A DNA stretch of 64,000 nucleotides from Acidobacteriota bacterium (GCA_016716905.1 JADJUS010000022.1:124001-188000); one strand, 5' to 3'; numbered from the stretch's first letter, positions 25,957 through 34,241 are shown. Program-made: numbers and translations. The notes: a model not told the origin generated them from the letters alone.

Positions 25957-26002
25957 GTGCCGACAACCGGACGATTATCCCACCGACGCGGGCCCGATGA
26001 CA

Positions 26003-26069
26003 AGTCCAGAGTCCAAAGTCCAGGGCCTGCCCGCCGTAGCGCAGCGCGCGGAGGCGGGTCCAGAGTCCG
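26003..26069. repeat. GTCCAGA heptamer repeats flanking a CCCGCC/GGCGGG hairpin
   Basis: Copies of GTCCAGA/GTCCAAA/GTCCAGG at 26003-26025 and GTCCAGAGTCC at 26058-26068 bracket a 29-bp segment whose ends CCCGCC (26030-26035) and GGCGGG (26053-26058) can pair. It lies just after the stop of the methyltransferase gene, in the 124-bp gap to tRNA-Val. Confidence 0.75.
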
Positions 26070-26080
26070 CTCGGGCCATC

Positions 26081-26581
26081 CTAGACCCTGAGCCAGAGCA
26101 GCACAAATACGCAGACCAGGCCGGCCACGCTCCGATACTCACGATTACGGCCGAAGGCGCGGTGTGCACTGAACCGGCGCACCACTTCTGCGGCGCGGCC
26201 GGCGCGATAGGCCGCATATTCGCCGTCAAATCTCTGGTCAAGCGTGGCTTCTTCCGAGCGCATCGCTGCCACGTACGTGACCAGAAAATACGCAAGAACC
26301 AGGACCGCCGTCCCGATGCTCGCCGCGGCAATACCGAACCCGACCGCCATGATGCCCGACCCGACGTACAACGGGTGTCGCATCAGGCGGTACGGCCCCG
26401 AACGCGTTACCTCAGCGCCCTTCTCGATGTGACCGGCCGCCCACACTCGCAACGCCTGGCCGACCAGCGCGACCGCCGCCCCAGCCAGAACCGACGCGGT
26501 CGTGGGCGTGGCCAGCCAGAACGCCACCACAAACGAGAGGAACCCCAGCGGCACACGCCACCGCGCCAATTGCGTCAGCAT
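26081..26581 (-). CDS. Integral membrane methyltransferase, isoprenylcysteine/phospholipid methyltransferase family
   Basis: 166 residues with four or five hydrophobic helices. The conserved block is GPYRLMRHPLYVGSGIMAVG around 62-81, followed by SEEATLDQRFDGEYAAYRAG, both typical of the PEMT/ICMT family, where the arginine, histidine and glutamate bind S-adenosylmethionine. Bacterial members methylate lipids or other small hydrophobic substrates; the substrate here is unknown. It is the last gene of the LPS-core operon, and its ATG overlaps the waaC stop (TGATG). Confidence 0.82.
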   Translation of the reverse strand: MLTQLARWRVPLGFLSFVVAFWLATPTTASVLAGAAVALVGQALRVWAAGHIEKGAEVTRSGPYRLMRHPLYVGSGIMAVGFGIAAASIGTAVLVLAYFLVTYVAAMRSEEATLDQRFDGEYAAYRAGRAAEVVRRFSAHRAFGRNREYRSVAGLVCVFVLLWLRV

Positions 26582-27612
26582 CAGGCGGCTCCCATCCGCC
26601 GGGCAATCGCCCGCGTCACTTCATCAACAGTCACATCGCCAAGGCACCACGTCGGCTGTCGATGGCATTGACGCTTGTAGTGACAGTCACACGAGTCGTA
26701 CCGGCTGATGGACACGTCACGATCATCCCATGGACCGTTGCGGGCCGGCGTGGTGGGGCCAAAGAGCGCCACGATGGGCGTGGCGGTGGCGCCCGCGATA
26801 TGCAACGGTCCGGTGTCGCCAGAGACGAACAGTTTCGCAGCGCGGGCGATGGCGACAATGTCGGCCAGCGTGGTCGAAGGTGCGCAGACGGCCGCGCCGG
26901 CGGAACCATCAACGACGGCCTGCGCGATGGCGTGCTCGCCCGGCCCCCACAAGACGACCGGCGTCCATCCGTAGGTGGACCGAATCACCCGAGACACTTC
27001 GCCGAACAACTGCGGCGGCCACCGTTTGTTCGGCCAGGCCGCACCCGGATTGATCACGGCGAAGTCGCCAATCCCCTGAGCGCGTAACGCGTCCAGGGCC
27101 GGCGACGCCGACTCAGACAGCGGAAAACGGAAAGCTATCGTCGGGGTCCTGGAGTCCTGGGGTCCCGGGGTCAGCGCACGCACGAGGGAGAGATTCTTCT
27201 CGATGACGTGGCGCCCCTCACCGACGGCCACGGACTCGGTATAAAACAACCGCGCCGCCGGCTCGCGCAGTCCGGCCCGGTCAAAACCCACCACGCGACC
27301 GGCGCCCGACCCACGCGCCAAGGCAGCCGACTTCACCAACCCCTGCAAATCGATCGCGAGATCGTAGCGGCGGGCGCGCAACGCCCGAATCGTGGACCAC
27401 CATCCCCCGGCTGTGCGGCGCCCCAGCACGATGACCCGAGTCAGGTCGGGCACAAGCGTCAGCAGTTCGGCATGCGCCTGCTCCACCACCCAGTCGATCT
27501 GCGCCGTGGGCCACGCCGCCCGTAACGATGCCACGGCCGGCAGGGCATGAATGAGATCGCCGAGTGACCCCAGGCGCACCACCAGAATCCGCTCCGGCGC
27601 CCGCATGGTCAT
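26581..27612 (-). CDS. waaC: LPS heptosyltransferase I-like (GT9)
   Basis: 343 residues. ILVVRLGSLGDLIHALPAV is the GT9 N-terminal signature and DWVVEQAHAEL resembles the DWVVEE segment of WaaC. NPGAAWPNKRWP, VSGDTGPLHIAGA and LFGPTTPARNGPW make up the ADP-heptose site. It would add the first heptose to Kdo2-lipid A. The heptamer-like stretch at 27143-27174 contributes a TPGPQDSRTP segment between the two domains. Overlaps rfaE2 by 4 nt. Confidence 0.87.
   Translation of the reverse strand: MTMRAPERILVVRLGSLGDLIHALPAVASLRAAWPTAQIDWVVEQAHAELLTLVPDLTRVIVLGRRTAGGWWSTIRALRARRYDLAIDLQGLVKSAALARGSGAGRVVGFDRAGLREPAARLFYTESVAVGEGRHVIEKNLSLVRALTPGPQDSRTPTIAFRFPLSESASPALDALRAQGIGDFAVINPGAAWPNKRWPPQLFGEVSRVIRSTYGWTPVVLWGPGEHAIAQAVVDGSAGAAVCAPSTTLADIVAIARAAKLFVSGDTGPLHIAGATATPIVALFGPTTPARNGPWDDRDVSISRYDSCDCHYKRQCHRQPTWCLGDVTVDEVTRAIARRMGAA
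27143..27174. repeat. Heptamer-related repeat inside waaC
   Basis: Plus strand reads GGGGTCCTGGAGTCCTGGGG then TCCCGGGGTC, a diverged member of the 7-bp GGACTCT/GGGTCCT family seen elsewhere in the window. It keeps the waaC frame open and encodes a proline-rich linker. Confidence 0.55.
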
Positions 27613-28079
27613 TCCGCCGCGGAACCTGCGAGCTTCGTGAGCAGCGCCCTGGTGGAGTGGTCTTTCGGATCGCCCACGATGGCGACGCGTCCACCGTACG
27701 CACGAACGGTTTCACGTTCGGGCACCGTGTCCACGGTGTAGTCAGTCCCCTTGCAGTGCACGTCCGGCTTGATCATCGTCAACAACCGATCCACCGTGGG
27801 GTCATCAAACACCACCACGTAGTTGACGCAGGCGAGCGCGGCCACCAACTCCGCGCGCGCCGCCTCATTGAGGATGGGGCGGCCTTCGCCCTTGAGCCTT
27901 CGCACGGAAGAGTCGGAGTTGACCGCGACGACCAGCCGATCACCCTCGGCGCGTGCGCCCTGGAGGTACCGCACGTGCCCGACGTGCAGCAGGTCGAAAC
28001 AGCCGTTTGCGAAGGCGACGGTCATCCCGGCCTGCCGATCGGCGGCAATCTGCGCGAGGAGCTCGGTTTCGGTCAGCAC
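27609..28079 (-). CDS. rfaE2: D-glycero-beta-D-manno-heptose 1-phosphate adenylyltransferase
   Basis: 156 residues, a stand-alone version of the HldE C-terminal domain. ANGCFDLLHVGHVRYL includes the HxGH nucleotidyltransferase motif; VVAVNSDSSVRRLKG, NYVVVFDDPTVDRLL and the HCKGTDYTVD segment follow. It forms ADP-heptose from heptose-1-phosphate. Start GTG at 28079 overlaps rfaE1 by 7 nt. Confidence 0.92.
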   Translation of the reverse strand: MLTETELLAQIAADRQAGMTVAFANGCFDLLHVGHVRYLQGARAEGDRLVVAVNSDSSVRRLKGEGRPILNEAARAELVAALACVNYVVVFDDPTVDRLLTMIKPDVHCKGTDYTVDTVPERETVRAYGGRVAIVGDPKDHSTRALLTKLAGSAAE

Positions 28080-29137
28080 GTCGCGGCCAGCAGTTCGGCG
28101 GCAGAGACGGTGGCGGTGCCGCGCTTCATGACCACCAGACCACCCGCGTGGTTGGCCAGGCGCGCCGCCTCGCCAAACGTGGCTCCCGACGCCAGGGCCA
28201 GGCCGAACGTGGCAATCACCGTGTCGCCCGCACCGGTCACATCAGCGATTTGATCTGATCCGACAATGGGAATGTGGTCGGTCGGGCGGCCGGGCTCGAA
28301 CAACGCCATGCCACGGCTGCCCCGCGTGATGAGCACGGCCCTCGACTGCAGCTTCCGCAGCAACGTGCGGCCCGCCTTTTCAAGGGCCGCCGGGTCATCA
28401 CCAATCGACACGCCCAACAAGGCCTCAACCTCAGGCTCATTGGGCGTGCAGGCCGTCACGCCGCGAAATCCGGCAAGGCCATACCTGGAGTCCACCAGAA
28501 TCATCGGTACCCGCCCGACGTACGCCGGGTCCACTGCCCCTTTGGCGCCGGCACGAAGCCGGTCGCCGCGTCCGGCGGCCTTGGCCTCGGCGCGCGCGAT
28601 GAGCTCCGGCGCATACAGGCCGCTCCCATAGTCGGACACGATCACCACGTCGGCATTGGCGAGGGCGGCCGCCAACGCGTCCTCAAGGCGGCGTACCACC
28701 GCGGCACGCTGCCTGGCCGACATGACCTGACCGGCCCGATCGATGCGCACCACTTGCTGCTTGGCCGAATGCACGCCACCGGCCAGCACCCGGGTCTTGA
28801 CGGGTGTCACGTAGCCCCGCACTCGCGCCACGCCACGCGTATTCGCGCGCGAGGGCATGGCCTCGAGCAACCGGCGACCGGCATCGTCGCGACCCACCGC
28901 ACCCACCACTTTCACACGGGCGCCCAAGGCCACCACGTTGTTCGCCGCGTTGCCGGCACCGCCTGGCAGCACCTCAGTGGTGTCGTACTTGAGGATCAGC
29001 ACCGGCGCTTCGCGCGAGACCCGCTCGACCTGTCCGTACAGGAACTCGTCGGCAATGAGATCCCCGGCCACGACCACACGGGCGCGTGAGAAACGGGAGA
29101 TGAGGTCCGCGTATCGCTGTGTCTCTTCGCGGGTCAT
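28073..29137 (-). CDS. rfaE1: D-glycero-beta-D-manno-heptose-7-phosphate kinase (PfkB family)
   Basis: 354 residues, matching the HldE N-terminal kinase domain. VVAGDLIADEFLYGQVERVS begins the family signature, then VLPGGAGNAANNVVALGA and the C-terminal DVTGAGDTVIATFGLAL with the catalytic aspartate. It phosphorylates C1 of heptose-7-phosphate. rfaE1, gmhB and rfaE2 are contiguous, giving three of the steps to ADP-heptose; gmhA and hldD are not in the window. Confidence 0.92.
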   Translation of the reverse strand: MTREETQRYADLISRFSRARVVVAGDLIADEFLYGQVERVSREAPVLILKYDTTEVLPGGAGNAANNVVALGARVKVVGAVGRDDAGRRLLEAMPSRANTRGVARVRGYVTPVKTRVLAGGVHSAKQQVVRIDRAGQVMSARQRAAVVRRLEDALAAALANADVVIVSDYGSGLYAPELIARAEAKAAGRGDRLRAGAKGAVDPAYVGRVPMILVDSRYGLAGFRGVTACTPNEPEVEALLGVSIGDDPAALEKAGRTLLRKLQSRAVLITRGSRGMALFEPGRPTDHIPIVGSDQIADVTGAGDTVIATFGLALASGATFGEAARLANHAGGLVVMKRGTATVSAAELLAATC

Positions 29138-29715
29138 GTGCGCCGCTCTCCTTCCGCGAGGATCAGCACCGTTGCTTCCATCAGATCCATCACCACCGGT
29201 GTCCCTGCGGGCAGACTGAGATTCGGTTTCCGCAAGTCGCGTTCACCGTGGCCCGTCCGCACCAGAATACCGCGTGCGCCCACGGCGGCGGCCATCATGA
29301 CATCAATGTCGCGGTCTCCGACCACCCACGACCGGGCCAGGTCAATGTCCCAGCGCGCGCACGCCGCGTCGATCATGCCGCGGCCTGGCTTTCGGCAGGC
29401 ACACGGTCCGCGCATCTCTGCCGCAACCGCGCGCGGATGATGCGGACAGAGGAACCACCCGTCCACGACCGCGCCAGACTCGTGCAAGGTGACATCAAGC
29501 GAGGCATGCAGCTCGTGCACAAACGGTTCGTCGAACAACCCCAATCCAATGCCGCCCTGGTTGGTCACCACACACACGAGGTAACCGGCGCGGTTGAGCA
29601 GACGGACCGCGTCCATCGTCCACGGAAACCACCGCACGTCTTCACGCCGATCGAGATACCCGACCTCATCGATCATCGTCCCATCGCGATCGAGGAACAC
29701 GGCTTGACGACTCAC
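29134..29715 (-). CDS. gmhB: D-glycero-beta-D-manno-heptose-1,7-bisphosphate 7-phosphatase
   Basis: 193 residues of the HAD-IIIA family. FLDRDGTMIDEVGYL carries the nucleophile Asp in DRDGT; VVTNQGGIGLG supplies motif II; CPHHP followed by GPCACRKP gives the Cys-His zinc loop typical of GmhB; VVGDRDIDVMMA is motif IV. GTG start overlaps the waaF stop (GTGA). Confidence 0.92.
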   Translation of the reverse strand: MSRQAVFLDRDGTMIDEVGYLDRREDVRWFPWTMDAVRLLNRAGYLVCVVTNQGGIGLGLFDEPFVHELHASLDVTLHESGAVVDGWFLCPHHPRAVAAEMRGPCACRKPGRGMIDAACARWDIDLARSWVVGDRDIDVMMAAAVGARGILVRTGHGERDLRKPNLSLPAGTPVVMDLMEATVLILAEGERRT

Positions 29716-30746
29716 GACATTCCTTCCGGCGCTGGCCGCTCAAGGTGTTGCGACACGGCGGCCACCACTGTCTCCACGTCGATACGCTTCATGCAGCGGT
29801 GGTCAATTGGGCAATCGCGGAGGTGGCACGGCCGGCAGAACACATCGGCCGTCAACACCGCGCCGCGGCCGAGGGGACGCGTGGCGCGTTCGTCGGTCGG
29901 GCCGAACATCGCAATCACCGGTCGCCCAAGCGCGGCCGCCACATGCATCGCTCCCGAGTCGTTGGACACAAACACACGGCACCTCGATGCCACTCCCACC
30001 AGGCTGCCGAGATCGGTTCGGCCCACGAGATCCAGCACGCGCGATTCCGTCTCGGGCGCGTGCGATCGGAGCCAGGATTCTATCGCACGCAGACTGGGGC
30101 GGTCGTGCGCCGCACCCACCACAACACACGTGACACCGTGCTCGCGTATGAGATGCGCCATCACGGCGGCCATTCGCTCGGGCGGCCACTGCTTCGCCTG
30201 GCCGTATGCCGCGCCTGGCGCCACACCCACCAGCGGCGCGTCCACCGGAATGCGGGCCCGCAACAGCAGGTTCGCAACCACTGCGAGACTTCCAGCCGAT
30301 GCCGCCAGCGTGGGAGGCGCGTCGTCACACGCAATGCCCAGCCCGCGGACAAGCCCACGGTAGTAGTCGGCATGGTGGGCGCCGCCCGCCGCCCGCTCAC
30401 TTCGACGCGTGAGCAACCATCCACGCGCGCTGCGGGCGATGCCCCATCGCTGCGGGATGCCGGCCCGACGCAGCGACCACGCCGACCGGAATGAATTCGG
30501 GAAGAGGATGCCGAGGTCGAAGGCGCCCTCACGCAACGCCATCACCGCATCACGCGGCGAAGGCGGCAGCACCAGAACGGCATCAGGCCGCACCCCGGTG
30601 TCTTCGCGGAACAGCGCCGCCACCGATGGAGGAGCAGCCACCGTGAGCGACACGGAGGCAAAGTGCGTGCGGAGTGCCGCCATAGCCGGCAGGGCCAGGA
30701 CGGTGTCACCGAGCCAATTCGGCGCGCGTATCACGACACGTTTCAC
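29712..30746 (-). CDS. waaF: LPS heptosyltransferase II-like (GT9)
   Basis: 344 residues. VVIRAPNWLGDTVLALPAM and LGILFPNSFRSAWSLRRAG are the WaaF-type signatures (WaaF has PSWVGD and LPNSFKSA). The C-terminal half has GVAPGAAYGQAKQWP, FVSNDSGAMHVAAALG and AMFGPTDERATRP. It would add the second heptose to the inner core. Start GTG at 30746 overlaps the acyltransferase stop by 4 nt. Confidence 0.9.
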   Translation of the reverse strand: MKRVVIRAPNWLGDTVLALPAMAALRTHFASVSLTVAAPPSVAALFREDTGVRPDAVLVLPPSPRDAVMALREGAFDLGILFPNSFRSAWSLRRAGIPQRWGIARSARGWLLTRRSERAAGGAHHADYYRGLVRGLGIACDDAPPTLAASAGSLAVVANLLLRARIPVDAPLVGVAPGAAYGQAKQWPPERMAAVMAHLIREHGVTCVVVGAAHDRPSLRAIESWLRSHAPETESRVLDLVGRTDLGSLVGVASRCRVFVSNDSGAMHVAAALGRPVIAMFGPTDERATRPLGRGAVLTADVFCRPCHLRDCPIDHRCMKRIDVETVVAAVSQHLERPAPEGMS

Positions 30747-31678
30747 GACGAGCTCTCGCCTTCGGCACGGGGAAACATGCCTGCCACCGGTGGCTCATCG
30801 TCGCGCCATCGCCGGTGCATCCAGAGCCAGAGTTCGGGCTGGCGCCGCACGTACATCTCGAGGACGTCCGTGCAGCGCTGTGTGAGCTCCACAACCGGGT
30901 CCGGAGAATCCGCGCGCGGCAATTCGATCGGATGTTCGTAGACGATGCGGCAGGTGCCGTCGGGGGACGGAATGGCAAATATCGGGATCACGGCGGCGCC
31001 AGTTCGAATCGCCAACGCGCCGACAGCGGAGGTCGTGGCGGCAGGCCGTCCGAAAAATTGAACCGACACGGCGTCGGCCGGCTGGATGTGCTGGTCGATC
31101 AGAATGGTGACCGCGTCGCCGGCACCGAGCGCGCGCAGGACGCGCCGCAGCGCGCCGCGGCGGTAAATCACCTGATTGCCGGTGCGGGTCCGCGTGTGTT
31201 CCAGCAGCGTCTGCAACTGCGGGTTGTCGAGCTTTCGCGCCAGGACGAACATCGGCGGCAGCACCAGTGGGTGCGCGAGTCCGTAGACCTCCCACAGGCC
31301 AAAATGCCCGGTCACCAGCAACACCCCGCGGCCGGCGGCGATCGCTTCGCGCACGCGGTCCTCGCCCTCAAAACTCACCCGGGCGCGGATCTGCTCGGGG
31401 CTCAATGTGCTGAACTTGAGCAGCAGCGTCAGCGAGCGGCCGAAGTGCGCAAATGTCTTTCGCGCGATGGCACGGCATGCCGCCGGCGGTTTTGATGGGA
31501 ACGCGGCCTGCAACTGCCGGATGGCGAGGCGCCGATGGCCGGCATCGATGGCCCAGAAGATGTGACCGATGCCGGCGCCCAGCAGGCTGACGGCCCGGTC
31601 GGGCCACGGTGCGACCATGGCCCGAACGACGACCACAATCGCGTACTCAATGCGATGACGCAGCGCGCGCGCACTCAC
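30743..31678 (-). CDS. lpxL: Lipid A biosynthesis lauroyl/myristoyl acyltransferase family (LpxL/HtrB)
   Basis: 311 residues from GTG at 31678, which overlaps the lpxK stop (GTGA). A hydrophobic N-terminal anchor precedes GRGVLLVTGHFGLWEVYGLA, where the HX4E-like catalytic pair sits (H-F-G-L-W-E). VFVLARKLDNPQL, ILIDQHIQPADAVSVQFFG and the AIRTGAAVIPIFA segment are also conserved. It would add a secondary acyl chain to lipid A at the inner membrane. Confidence 0.9.
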   Translation of the reverse strand: MSARALRHRIEYAIVVVVRAMVAPWPDRAVSLLGAGIGHIFWAIDAGHRRLAIRQLQAAFPSKPPAACRAIARKTFAHFGRSLTLLLKFSTLSPEQIRARVSFEGEDRVREAIAAGRGVLLVTGHFGLWEVYGLAHPLVLPPMFVLARKLDNPQLQTLLEHTRTRTGNQVIYRRGALRRVLRALGAGDAVTILIDQHIQPADAVSVQFFGRPAATTSAVGALAIRTGAAVIPIFAIPSPDGTCRIVYEHPIELPRADSPDPVVELTQRCTDVLEMYVRRQPELWLWMHRRWRDDEPPVAGMFPRAEGESSS

Positions 31679-32910
31679 GCCGGCACCGCCGACGAGCCCC
31701 CGGATCGTCCGCGAGCGGATTGGACCTGCGCTGCGAGCCACCCGGCAAATTCGGCGGCGGGCTCGATGGTGACGCGCAGGGGCCACTCGTAGACGGGCAC
31801 GGGCAGTGGACGCAGCGCGCGCAGGCGAACGGCATCTTTACTTGTGGTGAGGACACCGGCGGCGCCACCCGCGCGGACATCGCGCGCGAGGCGCGCGAGG
31901 TCCGCGCGCGTGTAGCGGTGGTGGTCGCCGGGGCCCCAGGCCCCGGCGACCACATAGCCGGCGTCTTCGACCGCGCGGGTGAATCGCGCCGGGCCGGCGA
32001 TGCCGGCCAGCGCGATCACGCGCGCGCCGGGCGCCAGCGCCGGGACGCCCGTCTCGATCGAGACGGGCGTCCCGGTGTGGCGAACGAGGCGGAAAGGGGA
32101 CGGGTGTCGATCTGTGGAAAACCCGGTCACGGAAAAGACGTCGGGTGTCTTTTTGGCGGACGCAGGCAAAAAGACACCCGACGTCTTTTCCCCAGCCGGG
32201 TTTTCCACAGATCGACACCCGTCCCCCTGTGTGCCCCGGTCCTCAATCACCGCGTCGGCGCGCGCCAGCGCCGACACCGGCTCCCGCAGCGCGCCGAACG
32301 GCGCGCGGCGGCCCGTCAGGTCGCCCGGCGTCACAAGTACCAGGTCCACATCGCGCGCCATCTGCCGATGCTGAAACCCGTCGTCGAGCACCAGGGCGGT
32401 GGCCCGCAGGATGTGGCGCGCGAACGCGCCGGCGATCGCCCGCTGGTCGCACACCAGCACGGCGACGCCGGGCAGATCCCTGGCCAGCATCAGTGGTTCG
32501 TCGCCCGCGCGATCCACATCGGCCAGCAGGTGCCGCCCGTCCGAGACCACCACCACGCCATCCTCTGTCCGTCGCCGGCCGTAGCCCCTGGAAAGAATCG
32601 CGGGCCGTTCACCCATTTCAAGGAGCAGCCGCGCAATGGCCGCCACAGTGGGCGTCTTCCCCCGCCCACCAAACGCGATATTCCCGACGGAGATTACGAA
32701 AGGGGACGGGTGTCGATCTGTGGAAAACCCGGCTGATGGGAAAACGACCGCTGAGCGGAAAACGACCTCTGAGGTAGTTTTTTCGGCGGAAGGGACAAAA
32801 ACTACCTCAGAGGTCGTTTTCCCAGCAGCGGTCGTTTTCCCCTGAGCCGGGTTTTCCACAGATCGACACCCGTCCCCCTCTCTTCCCCGATCTCCGGTCA
32901 GCCCGTTCAC
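31675..32910 (-). CDS. lpxK: Tetraacyldisaccharide 4'-kinase carrying palindrome-encoded insertions
   Basis: 411 residues against about 325-350 for ordinary LpxK. The kinase core is intact: P-loop SVGNIAFGGRGKTP (74-87), LSRGYGRRR, and the LDDGFQH block at 175-181. Three segments are foreign: residues 12-71 and about 229-272 are encoded by nested palindromes and share GDGCRSVENP at one end and GFSTDRHPSPF at the other; residues 279-290 are encoded by a 34-bp palindrome. The hydrophobic N-terminal anchor helix normally found before the P-loop is missing, the first insertion standing in its place. Start GTG overlaps the waaA stop. Activity is likely because the frame is kept, but not proven. 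Confidence 0.87.
   Translation of the reverse strand: MNGLTGDRGREGDGCRSVENPAQGKTTAAGKTTSEVVFVPSAEKTTSEVVFRSAVVFPSAGFSTDRHPSPFVISVGNIAFGGRGKTPTVAAIARLLLEMGERPAILSRGYGRRRTEDGVVVVSDGRHLLADVDRAGDEPLMLARDLPGVAVLVCDQRAIAGAFARHILRATALVLDDGFQHRQMARDVDLVLVTPGDLTGRRAPFGALREPVSALARADAVIEDRGTQGDGCRSVENPAGEKTSGVFLPASAKKTPDVFSVTGFSTDRHPSPFRLVRHTGTPVSIETGVPALAPGARVIALAGIAGPARFTRAVEDAGYVVAGAWGPGDHHRYTRADLARLARDVRAGGAAGVLTTSKDAVRLRALRPLPVPVYEWPLRVTIEPAAEFAGWLAAQVQSARGRSGGSSAVPA
32041..32074. repeat. 34-bp perfect palindrome inside lpxK
   Basis: CGGGACGCCCGTCTCGA (32041-32057) is followed directly by its exact reverse complement (32058-32074) with no loop. Read in the lpxK frame it encodes GTPVSIETGVP. It lies 21 bp from the 131-bp nested element. 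Confidence 0.95.
32096..32226. repeat. Nested palindromic element, 131 bp, inside lpxK
   Basis: Outer arms 32096-32126 and 32196-32226 are a perfect 31-bp inverted repeat (begins GGGGACGGGTGTCGATCTGT). Inner arms 32131-32155 and 32167-32191 are a perfect 25-bp inverted repeat; each inner arm is itself a small hairpin (AAAAGAC...GTCTTTT). The loop is 11 bp. The outer arms are the same sequence as those of the element at 32702-32877; the inner arms differ. Confidence 0.95.
32702..32877. repeat. Triple-nested palindromic element, 176 bp, inside lpxK
   Basis: Three concentric perfect inverted repeats: 33 bp outer (32702-32734 with 32845-32877), 16 bp middle (32738-32753 with 32826-32841) and 24 bp inner (32759-32782 with 32797-32820), around a 14-bp loop. 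Each inner arm is again a near-perfect hairpin (AAAACGACCTC then GAGGTAGTTTT). Outer arms match the 131-bp element exactly over 31 bp. Confidence 0.95.
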
Positions 32911-34220
32911 CGCCGCACCAGTCGGGGTCCGGGCGGCGGCAGCAGGGCGGCGACCGCGGCGAGCGTGCGCGCCTTGGCGCCGCGATTGGCCTCGACCAGT
33001 TCGCGTGCCGCCGCGCCCAGTCGCGCGCGCTCAGCCGCATCTGACAGCAGGCGCACCCACACCTCACCCAGTTCGGACGGCGTCGCCACTTGCACCGCGG
33101 CGCGGCGGCCCAGGAACGTCTCGGCGATCTCCGCAAAGTTCTGCATGTGAGGCCCGAACACGATCGCCTTGCCGTGGACGGCCGGTTCCAGGATGTTGTG
33201 GCCGCCGTGATCCACCAGACTGCCGCCGACAAACACCGCGGTCGCCACCTGGAACAGGTGCGCAAGTTCACCAATTGAGTCGAGCACCACAACATCGGCG
33301 GCAGGCTCGGTATCCACAATCAGCTCCGTGCGCCGGACCACGCGCAGCCCTTCCGCCCTGACAAGGGCCACCGCCTCATCGAATCGTTCCGGCTTGCGCG
33401 GCGCCATGATCAGCATCGCGGTCGGGTGCGTACGGCGAACCACGCCAAACGCGGTCAACGCGGCGGCCTCTTCCCCCTTCATGGTGCTTGCCGCCATCAG
33501 CACCGGTCGCGATTCCGGAATCCGGAAAAAACGCAGCACACGCCCGGCACCCCGGCCAGCAGCCGCGGTCGGCGACTCCAGCGAATCAAACTTCAGGCTG
33601 CCCGTCACCGAGACACGCGCCGGATCGGCGCCGATGTCGATGATGCGCCGGGCCGACTCATCACTTTGCATGCAGAATTGATCGACGTCGGCCAGCACGG
33701 TGCGAAAGAAGCCCCGGGCCATGCGGTATCGCGGATACGAACGTGATGAAATCCGCCCGTTGGCCATCAGGGTCTTCACGCCGGCCTTGCGGCAGGCCCG
33801 CAGCAGATTGGGCCAGATTTCCGTCTCCATCATGATGAAGAGCCTGGGACGCACCAGGCGCAACGTTCTCGACACAAACGGCTGCAGATCGAACGGGAAG
33901 AAAAACACGGCGTCCAGATCCGACAGGCGCTCCCGGGCAATCTGCTGCCCGGTCATCGTCGTGGTCGAGAGAAAAATTTTCAGGTCGGGGTATCGCTCCC
34001 GGAGTTCGGGAATCAGGGCCCGGGCCGTCAGCGCCTCGCCCACCGATACGGCGTGAATCCAGATGGAGTCGTCACCGTCAAGGTTGAACGTGACCGGCAG
34101 GACCCCCATCCGCTGGCCGAGGCTCCCCACATATTTTCGATACCGGATGGCCTGGTAGAGGAACCAGGGCGACAGGACCAGGGCCAGGACGACAACGGCC
34201 AAAGAGTAGAGGACGTGCAC
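32907..34220 (-). CDS. waaA: 3-deoxy-D-manno-octulosonic acid (Kdo) transferase
   Basis: 437 residues from GTG at 34220. An N-terminal membrane helix (VLYSLAVVVLALVLSPWFLY) leads to WIHAVSVGEALTARALIPEL, which holds the catalytic glutamate region; METEIWPNLLRACRKAG, MQSDESARRIIDIGA, VTGSLKFD, AASTMKGEE and FVGGSLVDHGGHNILEPA complete the WaaA pattern. It transfers Kdo to lipid A precursor. The GTG gives the usual short N-terminus; ATG at 34256 overlaps the gapA start codon on the other strand and seems less likely. First gene of the LPS-core operon. Confidence 0.92.
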   Translation of the reverse strand: MHVLYSLAVVVLALVLSPWFLYQAIRYRKYVGSLGQRMGVLPVTFNLDGDDSIWIHAVSVGEALTARALIPELRERYPDLKIFLSTTTMTGQQIARERLSDLDAVFFFPFDLQPFVSRTLRLVRPRLFIMMETEIWPNLLRACRKAGVKTLMANGRISSRSYPRYRMARGFFRTVLADVDQFCMQSDESARRIIDIGADPARVSVTGSLKFDSLESPTAAAGRGAGRVLRFFRIPESRPVLMAASTMKGEEAAALTAFGVVRRTHPTAMLIMAPRKPERFDEAVALVRAEGLRVVRRTELIVDTEPAADVVVLDSIGELAHLFQVATAVFVGGSLVDHGGHNILEPAVHGKAIVFGPHMQNFAEIAETFLGRRAAVQVATPSELGEVWVRLLSDAAERARLGAAARELVEANRGAKARTLAAVAALLPPPGPRLVRR

Positions 34221-34241
34221 AACACTGGACAATATACGTCT

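Noticed and set aside
32096..32877. Intron or ribozyme inside lpxK
   Set aside because: The inserts are in frame, lack group I/II features and can be translated; removal is not required for an open frame.
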